From the NCBI GenBank assembly GCA_013330925.1, contig DUHJ01000190.1, positions 1 through 7,316 on the forward strand: 7,316 bases of DNA. Reading direction: 5' to 3'. The translations under genes and the position numbers were made by a program. This document shows, in pieces, positions 1 to 5,763 of the stretch. The notes under the pieces are model-generated. The model was not told the DNA's origin. It saw nothing but the letters and a program-made list of their open reading frames with translations, and searched no databases. Numbering within the stretch: position 1 is the first letter of the stretch; every line of letters starts with the position of its first letter. The DNA comes from Candidatus Poseidoniaceae archaeon. Lineage in GTDB: Archaea; Thermoplasmatota; Poseidoniia; Poseidoniales; Poseidoniaceae.

Positions 1-8
1 TGGCGGGG

Positions 9-272
9 ATGTTCATGCAAGAACCCGACCGCTACGATGCGGAAGAGGTCGCGGCATGGCGTCCATCCGCCGCTCCGATGGCCAACGCAGGTCGAACGAT
101 GTACCGTGTGGACACCACCATCGACGAGCCCGTGCACACCACGGTCCTCTGCGGCTCCTGCGCACATTTGGCCGAAATGGAGGGTCCGCGACCCGCGACC
201 TTCACCTGCCCCAGCTGCGGCCTGTTGCTTTGGGAAGACGAGGAAGAGGAAGCCTCACCTCGGATGGATTGA
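9..272 (+). CDS. Small zinc-ribbon protein, possibly 5'-truncated by the window edge
   Basis: An 87-residue protein with one clear metal-binding motif: a CGSC knuckle (C48, C51) and a CPSC knuckle (C67, C70) 15 residues apart, the spacing of a treble-clef or rubredoxin-like zinc ribbon. The ribbon is followed by a very acidic stretch (about residues 76-81, WEDEEEEE-like) and a short tail. The first 45 residues are hydrophilic and have no recognisable domain. No specific family is recognised. Small archaeal zinc ribbons commonly bind RNA or act as accessory parts of transcription or translation complexes, which would fit a position 25 nt upstream of pheS, but that is inference. The frame stays open to the left edge, so the real start may lie outside. 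Alternatives inside are ATG at 15, 78 and 99; all of them keep the ribbon. Confidence 0.6.
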   Translation: MFMQEPDRYDAEEVAAWRPSAAPMANAGRTMYRVDTTIDEPVHTTVLCGSCAHLAEMEGPRPATFTCPSCGLLLWEDEEEEASPRMD

Positions 273-297
273 AGGCGGCATCGCGGCTCCCAAGCAC

Positions 298-1785
298 GTG
301 GCCACCTCTGCCCTGACCAATCCCGAGCGTCGGCTTGCCGTCGCGATGAGGTCGGCAGCGGACGCGACGTGGGACGTGGCGTCGATCCTCGAGGCCTGTG
401 CCTGGTCGGACCAAGCGGTCGCCAGCGGGGCCGCGGTGGGTCTGGTTGACCACGGCCTCATCGAGCAACACGACGCCACCACGTCCACCGTTCACCTCGG
501 CGAACACGGCAGTTCAGCCTTGGAGCATGGCCTGTTGGAAGCCCGGTTGCTCGCATGGCTGAGCGGGTCCGAGCGGCCCGACATGGCCAGCCTCAACCAG
601 AGTTTTGAGCGCCATGAATCCGGGCCGGGCATCGGCCTGCTCAAGGCGTTGGGCGTCACGATCGAGCAAGGCGTGTTGCAATGCGACGACCTCGCCACCG
701 CCCAGCAAAGGGTTGCGGACCGCACGGCCTTCCTCGCCTCCCTGCCCACCGATGAGGCCCAGGCGGACGCCGCCATGGTGGAGCATTTCCGTCGCCGCCG
801 TGGCCTCATCGAGGTCGAGTCCACCGTGCACCGCACGTGGACAACGCTCCCTGCCTTGCACGAACTCGACGACGAGGCGCTTGTGGAGAAGACGACCGTC
901 GGAGAAATCACGCCTGAATTGCTGCAGCAGCGTGAGGCGTGGGAAGCGGCGGAATTCCGACGCTTCGACGTGACCCTGCCGTCCGCCACGCCGCGCATGG
1001 GACGGACGCATCCGATGCAGGCGCTCATCGAGCGGATCCGTACAATTTTCCTTGAGATGGGCTTCAGTGAGCTGGTGGACGATTACGTCCAAACCGCAGG
1101 CTGGAACATGGACGCGCTGTTCATCCCGCAAGACCACCCCGCCCGTGAGATGCAGGACACCTTCTACCTCGACAACCCCGCTTCCTTGCCCATCGAACAG
1201 GAACACCTCGACCAGTGGCGGGCCATCCACGAACACGGCGGCGACACCGGCAGCCGCGGATGGGGCGGTTCCTTCTCCGACGACATCGCACGTCGTGGTC
1301 TGTTGCGCACCCACACCACCGTCAACACGATTCAGCATCTTGCGCGGAACCCGACCACGCCCTGCCGCGTGTTCTCCGTCGACCGCGTGTTCCGAAAGGA
1401 AGCCATCGACCGCACGCATTTGCCCGAATTCCACCAGATTGAGGGCATCATCATGGAGGAAGGCGCCGACCTGCCGATGCTCGTCACCACGCTACGGACC
1501 TTCTACGCCAAGATGGGCTACCCCGAAGTCCGGGTACGGCCCGCGTACTTCCCCTACACCGAGCCGAGCCTCGAAGTCGAGGTTCGATGGCGCGGCAAGT
1601 GGCTCGAATTGGGAGGCGCCGGCATCTTCCGACCCGAGGTCACCGAACCGCTGGGCTGCATGGCACCGGTCTGCGCGTGGGGCATGGGCCTTGAGCGCTT
1701 GGCGATGCTCGTGCTCGGGCTCGACGACATTCGTCAGCTCTACATTTCGGACCTTGCGTGGTTGCGTGACCAACCCATGCTCTGA
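298..1785 (+). CDS. pheS: Phenylalanine--tRNA ligase alpha subunit (archaeal type)
   Basis: Catalytic subunit of the class II alpha2-beta2 synthetase that charges tRNA-Phe in the cytoplasm. The length of 495 aa fits archaeal PheS. The N-terminal part holds winged-helix tRNA-contacting domains, with the family signature LGEHGSSALEHGLLEARLL at residues 67-85. The catalytic core follows: motif 1 begins around THPMQ (237-241); motif 2 covers FRKEAIDRTHLPEFHQIEG (365-383); the phenylalanine-pocket loop is FPYTEPS (418-424); GAGIFRPEV comes next; motif 3 is GMGLERLAM (462-470). The frame is open further upstream, but residues before 298 are a shadow of the zinc-ribbon gene. GTG at 298 keeps the first helix (NPERRLAVAMRSA), which ATG at 346 would cut. 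No good Shine-Dalgarno precedes 298, so the start is less sure than the gene. The beta-subunit gene pheT is not in the window. Confidence 0.96.
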   Translation: MATSALTNPERRLAVAMRSAADATWDVASILEACAWSDQAVASGAAVGLVDHGLIEQHDATTSTVHLGEHGSSALEHGLLEARLLAWLSGSERPDMASLNQSFERHESGPGIGLLKALGVTIEQGVLQCDDLATAQQRVADRTAFLASLPTDEAQADAAMVEHFRRRRGLIEVESTVHRTWTTLPALHELDDEALVEKTTVGEITPELLQQREAWEAAEFRRFDVTLPSATPRMGRTHPMQALIERIRTIFLEMGFSELVDDYVQTAGWNMDALFIPQDHPAREMQDTFYLDNPASLPIEQEHLDQWRAIHEHGGDTGSRGWGGSFSDDIARRGLLRTHTTVNTIQHLARNPTTPCRVFSVDRVFRKEAIDRTHLPEFHQIEGIIMEEGADLPMLVTTLRTFYAKMGYPEVRVRPAYFPYTEPSLEVEVRWRGKWLELGGAGIFRPEVTEPLGCMAPVCAWGMGLERLAMLVLGLDDIRQLYISDLAWLRDQPML

Positions 1786-1789
1786 GGTG
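1784..1789 (+). promoter_or_regulatory. Shine-Dalgarno GAGGTG fused to the pheS stop
   Basis: GAGGTG starts inside the TGA stop codon of pheS (1783-1785) and lies 5 nt before the GTG start at 1795. It fixes that GTG as the start of the VOC gene. The arrangement suggests that ribosomes finishing pheS reinitiate on the next gene. Confidence 0.75.
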
Positions 1790-1794
1790 CTCGC

Positions 1795-2238
1795 GTGACG
1801 CTTCGTCCGTTCCATCTTGCCTTTCCCGTGGACGACCTCGAGGCGGCACGGGCCTTCTACACCGACGTGCTGGGCTGTGACGTCGGACGCAGCAAAGCCG
1901 AATCGTGCGTGTTCAACCTCCACGGCCACCAGATCGTCGCGCATCGTGTGGCCGAGATGCCGGCGCTGTCGACCAACCCGGTCGACGGCAAGGCCGTCCC
2001 GGCCATGCACTTCGGCCTGGTGCTGGAATGGGACGAATGGCACGCCATGCGTGGCCGGTTGGAAGCGGCCGGTCAGACCTTCGTGGTGGGCCCCTATCTC
2101 CGGTACGCCGACCAACCCGGGGCGCAAGCCACGATGTTCATTCAGGACCCGGCGGGCAACCATTTGGAATTCAAGGCCTTCAAGGACGACGCGATGATCT
2201 TCGACGCTTCGTGGGGCCAACGCTCGCCCGAAGCGTGA
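1795..2238 (+). CDS. VOC superfamily protein, COG3565-type predicted dioxygenase/glyoxalase fold
   Basis: A 147-aa vicinal-oxygen-chelate protein made of two beta-alpha-beta-beta-beta modules that build one metal site. It matches the COG3565 pattern as I know it: FHLAFPVDDLEAARAFYTDV near the N-terminus, GHQIVAH (44-50), NPVDG (61-65), HFGLVLEWDEWHAM (72-85), QATMFIQDPAGNHLEFKAF (111-129). Candidate metal ligands are H7, H72 and E125; H45 is a further possibility. The family is called a predicted extradiol-type dioxygenase, but the substrate is unknown and the fold also serves glyoxalases, epimerases and resistance proteins. It starts with GTG behind a strong GAGGTG site and follows pheS by 9 nt, so it is probably co-transcribed. 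The sequence looks very close to bacterial members, which raises gene transfer as a possibility. The fold is sure; the reaction is not. Confidence 0.9.
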   Translation: MTLRPFHLAFPVDDLEAARAFYTDVLGCDVGRSKAESCVFNLHGHQIVAHRVAEMPALSTNPVDGKAVPAMHFGLVLEWDEWHAMRGRLEAAGQTFVVGPYLRYADQPGAQATMFIQDPAGNHLEFKAFKDDAMIFDASWGQRSPEA

Positions 2239-2246
2239 AAGCGAGC
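2205..2246 (+). repeat. Two overlapping inverted repeats at the end of the VOC gene
   Basis: CGCTTCG (2205-2211) is complementary to CGAAGCG (2229-2235), and GCTCGC (2222-2227) to GCGAGC (2241-2246). The two stems interleave, so only one could form at a time. They span the VOC stop codon and end 4 nt before the folD Shine-Dalgarno. No U-tract follows, so this is not a standard terminator. Short GC-rich stems also arise by chance in such sequence. Confidence 0.25.
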
Positions 2247-2249
2247 ATC

Positions 2250-2256
2250 GAGGTGG
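2250..2256 (+). promoter_or_regulatory. Shine-Dalgarno GAGGTGG for folD
   Basis: GAGGTGG lies 7 nt before the GTG at 2264 and decides that non-ATG start for folD. It is the same core as at the other plus-strand junctions. Confidence 0.75.
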
Positions 2257-2263
2257 ACAAAAC

Positions 2264-3139
2264 GTGGCGGAAGCACAACGCTTGGACGGACGGGCCTGTG
2301 CCGCCGAACTCGACAGCAGGACCGCGGCTCGGGCTGCGGCCCTCACCGAACAAGGCGTGCAGCCTCACTTGGCCGTGGTCATCGTCGGCGACGACCCTGC
2401 TTCGCACGTCTACGTGCGCTCCAAGGTCAAGGCGTGCGAACGCCTTGGGCTGATCTCCACGCACGTTGAGCGTCCTGCCACCACCACGCAGGACGATCTT
2501 GAGGCCATCGTGGACGGTCTCAACGCCGACCCCAGCGTGCATGGCATCCTCGTCCAATCCCCGCTGCCTGCGCACCTCGACGAAGGCGCCATCACGGACC
2601 GCATCGATCCGGCCAAGGACGTCGACGGTTTTCATCCGGTCAACCTTGGACGGCTTGTCCAAGGACGCACCGATGGCCTGCTTCCCTGCACACCGTCGGG
2701 CGTGATGGAAATGTTGCGTTGGGCGAAGGTTCCCCTCCAAGGCAAGCGAGCCGTGGTGCTCGGCCGAAGCCGCATCGTCGGCATGCCCATGGCGTTGCTC
2801 TTGGCGGCGCGTGGCGCGGACGCCACCGTCACCGTCGTGCATTCGCGTACCGAAGACGTGGCGGACCGATGCCGTGAGGCCGACGTCATCGTGGCCGCCG
2901 TGGGACGTTCAGACATGGTGCAAGCCGACTGGGTCAAACCCGGCGCCACGGTGGTGGACGTCGGCATCAACCGCGTGGACGACGACAGCCGAGAACGCGG
3001 ATGGCGCCTCGCCGGTGACGTTCATCCCGAAGTGGCGAGCGTCGCAGGTTGGCTCTCACCGGTGCCCGGCGGGGTTGGACCGATGACCATCGCGATGTTG
3101 ATGGCCAACACGGTTCGCGCCGCTGAAGGCCTCGAATGA
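2264..3139 (+). CDS. folD: Bifunctional methylenetetrahydrofolate dehydrogenase/cyclohydrolase FolD
   Basis: Cytoplasmic enzyme that interconverts 5,10-methylene-, 5,10-methenyl- and 10-formyl-tetrahydrofolate using NADP or NAD, supplying formyl groups for purine synthesis. The length of 291 aa is the normal FolD size. Visible in order: VVIVGDDPASHVYVRSK, including the catalytic YxxxK pair Y50 and K54; GILVQSPLP (94-102); KDVDGF with D121; PCTPSG (141-146); the dinucleotide-binding loop GRSRIVGMP (167-175); HSRT (193-196); VDVGIN (231-236); and the C-terminal signature SPVPGGVGPMT (265-275). All key residues are present, so it should be active in both reactions. It starts with GTG behind GAGGTGG, 25 nt after the VOC gene. 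FolD in an archaeon implies folate-based rather than methanopterin-only C1 chemistry, as in Thermoplasmata-related marine groups and haloarchaea. Confidence 0.97.
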   Translation: MAEAQRLDGRACAAELDSRTAARAAALTEQGVQPHLAVVIVGDDPASHVYVRSKVKACERLGLISTHVERPATTTQDDLEAIVDGLNADPSVHGILVQSPLPAHLDEGAITDRIDPAKDVDGFHPVNLGRLVQGRTDGLLPCTPSGVMEMLRWAKVPLQGKRAVVLGRSRIVGMPMALLLAARGADATVTVVHSRTEDVADRCREADVIVAAVGRSDMVQADWVKPGATVVDVGINRVDDDSRERGWRLAGDVHPEVASVAGWLSPVPGGVGPMTIAMLMANTVRAAEGLE

Positions 3140-3182
3140 GTCGCCAACGGGTTCTTGACCCAAGAGGACGGACGATGGGTCG

Positions 3183-4061
3183 ATGGAAGCACGACGCCCC
3201 CGGCTTGCCCGCGTGTCGGGTGGGGCGGCGATGCTCCTTGGCGCCCTGATGATCGTCAACGCCTTCGCCGGGCGTTGGCCCGGCCATCCGGGGATGAAAT
3301 TCCGCGTTCAGCCGTACGTGCTTGCTCGCCTCGACCGCTTTGACGGAACGTGGTGGGCACCCACCGGGTGGTACCACCAGGAATTCGTGGTGGGTGCGGT
3401 CATCGTCGCCTTGTTCGTCATCCAACGTCGGGCCTCCAAACCTCGCGAGGTCCCGACGATTCAACAGCGAAGCATCTCCGACCAGTTGGAGGACTTCGAA
3501 GCCGGTGGTATCACCGTCCGGTCTGCCCCACCACTCGGAGGTGCTTCGGCGACCACACAAGCCATCGTCCAGAGCATCCTTGGCAACGAACCTGAGGCCC
3601 AACGTGACGTGTCCGCCGCGATCGCGCATCTCGACACCGACGAGACCGGGCAAGAAGCGGCGCGCGTCGTCGCGGCGGCCAAGAACCCACAACCCGCCAT
3701 CGTGCGCGAGGCGCGGCCGCTCGTCGCCGTGCCCACGATGGACATCGAATTGCCGTCCCTCGACGTCGAACCCACGCCCACTGGACGTGACGAGAGCATC
3801 GAGGCGGCGACCCCCGAACCTGAGGCGCAGGCAGAGGAGACGGTCCAACCGGTGGCGTCCGTGCCCCTCCCCGTCCTTCCGAAGCCCACACCGGCCCCCG
3901 CGCCGGCCCCCGTCGAGCAACCAACGCCCGACGACCTCGGTCTCGACGGCTTGCTCGACGGCTTGGACCGTTTGTTCGACGAACCGGCTGAGGACGCTCA
4001 GGAAGACCCCGAAGACCACGGGATGAGCAACCTGCTCGACAGCCTGGACGACCTGTTCTGA
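3183..4061 (+). CDS. Uncharacterised membrane protein with two helices and a long acidic, proline-rich tail
   Basis: A 292-aa protein I do not recognise. A basic N-terminus (RRPRLAR, 4-10) leads into a hydrophobic segment at about 11-29. A Trp-rich 35-residue loop follows, then a second hydrophobic segment at about 66-80 ending in QRR. Positive-inside reasoning places both ends in the cytoplasm. Residues 85-170 look soluble and partly helical (TTQAIVQSILGNE, EAARVVAAAK). Residues 187-250 are a disordered-looking Pro/Glu/Ala linker with PAPAPAP. The tail ends with two copies of LLDxLDxLF, at 257-265 and at the very C-terminus (284-292), joined by an acidic spacer. This looks like a membrane anchor that presents paired short helical docking motifs to a cytoplasmic partner; that role is inference. 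It lies 43 nt after folD with only a weak GAGG about 15 nt upstream. A GTG at 3213 (residue 11) would remove the basic N-terminus. Confidence 0.85.
   Translation: MEARRPRLARVSGGAAMLLGALMIVNAFAGRWPGHPGMKFRVQPYVLARLDRFDGTWWAPTGWYHQEFVVGAVIVALFVIQRRASKPREVPTIQQRSISDQLEDFEAGGITVRSAPPLGGASATTQAIVQSILGNEPEAQRDVSAAIAHLDTDETGQEAARVVAAAKNPQPAIVREARPLVAVPTMDIELPSLDVEPTPTGRDESIEAATPEPEAQAEETVQPVASVPLPVLPKPTPAPAPAPVEQPTPDDLGLDGLLDGLDRLFDEPAEDAQEDPEDHGMSNLLDSLDDLF
3891..3912 (+). repeat. Tandem 10-bp direct repeat in the proline-rich linker
   Basis: CCGGCCCCCG occurs at 3891-3900 and again at 3903-3912 with a 12-bp period. It encodes the PAPAPAP part of the membrane protein's linker. It probably arose by slippage and may vary in length between strains. 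Confidence 0.7.
3951..4058 (+). repeat. Duplicated LLDxLDxLF coding motif
   Basis: Codons for LLDGLDRLF (3951-3977) and LLDSLDDLF (4032-4058) form an imperfect duplication separated by 54 nt of acidic spacer. The second copy runs to the last sense codon, so the protein ends in DDLF. The spacing of Leu, Asp and Phe is that of an amphipathic helix. The shared residues are L, L, D, L, D, L and F at fixed positions, while the DNA has diverged at several wobble positions, which suggests selection on the peptide. Confidence 0.75.
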
Positions 4062-4066
4062 GGTGA
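4060..4066 (+). promoter_or_regulatory. Shine-Dalgarno GAGGTGA fused to the upstream stop
   Basis: GAGGTGA begins inside the TGA stop (4059-4061) of the membrane-protein gene and lies 4 nt before ATG 4071, fixing the start of the PHP gene. It sits in the palindrome TGAGGT-G-ACCTCA (4059-4071), so part of it could pair with the bases just before the start codon. Confidence 0.75.
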
Positions 4067-4070
4067 CCTC

Positions 4071-4958
4071 ATGTGGTGCTCTGACGTTGACCTGCATTCG
4101 CATTCCACCCACAGCGACGGGACGCTGGAGGTGGCTGCATTGGCCGCCAGCATGGCGCGTGAAGGCGTGCAGGTGTGGAGCCTGACCGACCACGACACGA
4201 CGTCGGGCTGGGAGGAGGCCGCGGCCGAAGCAGCACGGCACGGGATGGTCTTCTTGCCCGGTGTCGAATTGACCTGCGTTCCCGCCTTGTCCCCCGACGG
4301 CGATGCTGCACGGGAAGGGTCCTGGCATCTGCTGGCGTACGTTCCAGGGGACGTGCAGCGCGCGGAAGTGCGCGAGCTTCGGGCGTGGATCGCCGGCCTG
4401 ACCGAAGCGAGGGGACCGCGCATGACGATGATGATCGAGCGGCTCGGCACCTTCGGCATTCACGTGGACGAATCGAAGGTCCTCGCACGGGCCAACGGGG
4501 CCGTGGGTCGCCCCCACCTTGCCGCCGAATTGCTTGAGATGGGCGTGGTGGACACCTTCCAGCAAGCCTTCGACGAGTGGATCGGGGACGGCGCACCCGC
4601 AAACGTGGAACGCCCTCCACCGACCCTCGAAGAGGCGAACCGCCGCGTCCACGCCGCGGGTGGATTCTGTTCCCTCGCCCACCCGGTGTACTACGGCGTG
4701 AGCACCGACGCCGTGCTCGATCTCCTGTGCAGCATCGGCATCGAGGCCGTGGAAGCCTTCCACGGCGGGCACACCGACGCTTACCGTGACGAAGTGTGGC
4801 AAGCGGCGGTGAAACGCGGCCTTGCCGTGACCGCGGGTTCAGACCACCACGGACCTGAGCATCACCCCCGACCCGGCCATCGACCGGTTCCTTTGGCCGA
4901 CGTGCACGGGGCCATCAAGCGCTTGCGCGAGGCACACCAAGCAGCCGGTCGACCATGA
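4071..4958 (+). CDS. PHP-domain phosphoesterase (RNase AM / YciV-like)
   Basis: A 295-aa cytoplasmic metal-dependent hydrolase of the PHP family. The metal motifs are intact: DLHSHSTHSDGT (H9, H11, D16), LTDHDT (D40, H41), GVELT (E66), WHLLAY (H86), GRPH (H149), SLAHP (H204) and GSDHHG (D258, H259, H260). This arrangement, with a helical insert at about 95-190 between the E66 and H204 motifs, matches the YciV/TrpH group. That group contains RNase AM and 3',5'-nucleoside bisphosphate phosphatases; it removes 5' nucleotides from RNA ends or phosphate from pAp-like nucleotides. The exact substrate cannot be read from sequence; histidinol phosphatase is less likely given the insert. ATG 4071 follows a Shine-Dalgarno embedded in the upstream stop. 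The last 44 nt overlap the end of tatC on the other strand. Confidence 0.93.
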   Translation: MWCSDVDLHSHSTHSDGTLEVAALAASMAREGVQVWSLTDHDTTSGWEEAAAEAARHGMVFLPGVELTCVPALSPDGDAAREGSWHLLAYVPGDVQRAEVRELRAWIAGLTEARGPRMTMMIERLGTFGIHVDESKVLARANGAVGRPHLAAELLEMGVVDTFQQAFDEWIGDGAPANVERPPPTLEEANRRVHAAGGFCSLAHPVYYGVSTDAVLDLLCSIGIEAVEAFHGGHTDAYRDEVWQAAVKRGLAVTAGSDHHGPEHHPRPGHRPVPLADVHGAIKRLREAHQAAGRP

Positions 4959-5721
4959 GGCCAACCTCGAAGAGGAGCACCACCGGCAGCGCCACCAAAA
5001 ACAGCGACAAGGGATCGGGTGGCGACACAAAGGCCCCCATGATTACGCATCCAAACCAGACGTGACGCCGATGCGCCACCAAGGTGGCCCGTTCGACCAA
5101 ACCCCCACGCAACACGGCCAACGTGATGAGCGGGGCTTGGAACCCGACGGCCGACGCCAGATGGAGGCGGACGAGGAAACCCACGTAGGCCATCAAACGC
5201 CAATCCGTACTCAGGCCCACGGTTTGTGCATCCCGGGTGAGGTAATCCAGCAACAAGGGCACCAATCCCGTCGAGGCATACAGCAAACCTGCAACGGCCA
5301 AAGCGGCGGCGCTCAGCACGAGGACAAGCACCGCCCCGAGGTTCACCTTGCCGCGGGCCGCGGCCACGGCGTCCTGCATCGCCGGGGTGCTCGCCCTGGC
5401 CGCGGCTCGAAAGAGGTCGAAGGCCAGCAGGGCAAAGACAAGGGCAAGGGCCACGTCCGCGGCCAAGCGCACCTGAAGGAGCAGGAATTCAACCGGCGTG
5501 GTGACGATGATGCGAACCCCTTCGGGAAGACGCTCGTCCGCGATGAGCCACTGCACCACATCTGAGGTGAAGGGAAAGGCCCCAACGAAACCGAGGGCCC
5601 CAAGCGCCAGAAGGACGGGGAGCCGCCCTCGAAGGTGATCCCGCGCTTGACCGAGGGTTTGCCCCACCGGACTCTGGCCCCAATCGTCGAGCACTTGGAC
5701 AAGGTCCGAAACGCCCGACAT
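4915..5721 (-). CDS. tatC: Twin-arginine translocase subunit TatC, divergent
   Basis: A 268-aa integral membrane protein with six predicted helices (about 33-52, 82-103, 126-148, 179-203, 219-233, 238-258). It should be the receptor of the Tat pathway, which exports folded proteins across the cytoplasmic membrane. Family marks are TTPVEFLLLQVRLA (74-87), GFQAPLITLAVLRGGLVERATL (193-214), FVSPPDPLS (231-239) and LFEVG (250-254). The N-terminal HLxELRxRL motif is reduced to DHLRGRL (28-34), with His29 where E. coli has E15. No ER pair follows helix 2, where E. coli E103 sits. The buried E. coli E170 is Q195 here, and the Q of TPPDxxSQ is Leu. It lies 42 nt after the PAP2 gene on the same strand. 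No tatA is visible in the window. It is clearly TatC-related, but its substrate recognition may differ. Confidence 0.88.
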   Translation of the reverse strand: MSGVSDLVQVLDDWGQSPVGQTLGQARDHLRGRLPVLLALGALGFVGAFPFTSDVVQWLIADERLPEGVRIIVTTPVEFLLLQVRLAADVALALVFALLAFDLFRAAARASTPAMQDAVAAARGKVNLGAVLVLVLSAAALAVAGLLYASTGLVPLLLDYLTRDAQTVGLSTDWRLMAYVGFLVRLHLASAVGFQAPLITLAVLRGGLVERATLVAHRRHVWFGCVIMGAFVSPPDPLSLFLVALPVVLLFEVGLMVDRLLGVPRASA

Positions 5722-5725
5722 GGAC

Positions 5726-5742
5726 GGAGGGTGTGGCCCTCC
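5726..5742 (-). other. Hairpin between the PAP2 gene and tatC containing a Shine-Dalgarno-like GGAGGG
   Basis: Read on the minus strand, GGAGGG (5742-5737), loop CCACA and CCCTCC (5731-5726) form a perfect 6-bp GC-only stem with a 5-nt loop, ending 4 nt before the tatC ATG at 5721. GGAGGG is the only Shine-Dalgarno-like sequence here, but it lies 15 nt from the start, further than usual, and would be hidden in the stem. It could modulate tatC translation or mark RNA processing. There is no U-tract to make it a terminator. Confidence 0.4.
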
Positions 5743-5763
5743 ATCAAGAAGCGCGCGGCTTGC

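Noticed and set aside
37..297. 87-codon N-terminal extension of the pheS frame
   Set aside because: The stretch is Arg/Pro/Ser/Trp-rich and is an alternate-frame reading of the zinc-ribbon gene. PheS length and the first helix fit the GTG at 298.
514..1434. Minus-strand open frame of 306 codons inside pheS
   Set aside because: It is antisense to the well-supported PheS catalytic core and shows no protein family features.
1492..2346. Minus-strand open frame of 284 codons across the pheS-VOC-folD junctions
   Set aside because: It covers three motif-supported plus-strand genes and their ribosome sites, and has no domain of its own.
3149..3165. Small inverted repeats GGGT/ACCC and TCTTG/CAAGA after folD, considered as a terminator
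   Set aside because: The stems are 4-5 bp, overlap each other and lack a T-run; the next gene follows within 43 nt.
2967..4802. Minus-strand open frame of 611 codons, the longest open frame in the window
   Set aside because: It lies antisense to folD, the membrane-protein gene and the PHP gene, all of which have Shine-Dalgarno sites or family motifs. Its translation has no recognisable domain and an odd His/Gly/Arg-rich composition. Long antisense frames are expected in GC-rich DNA.
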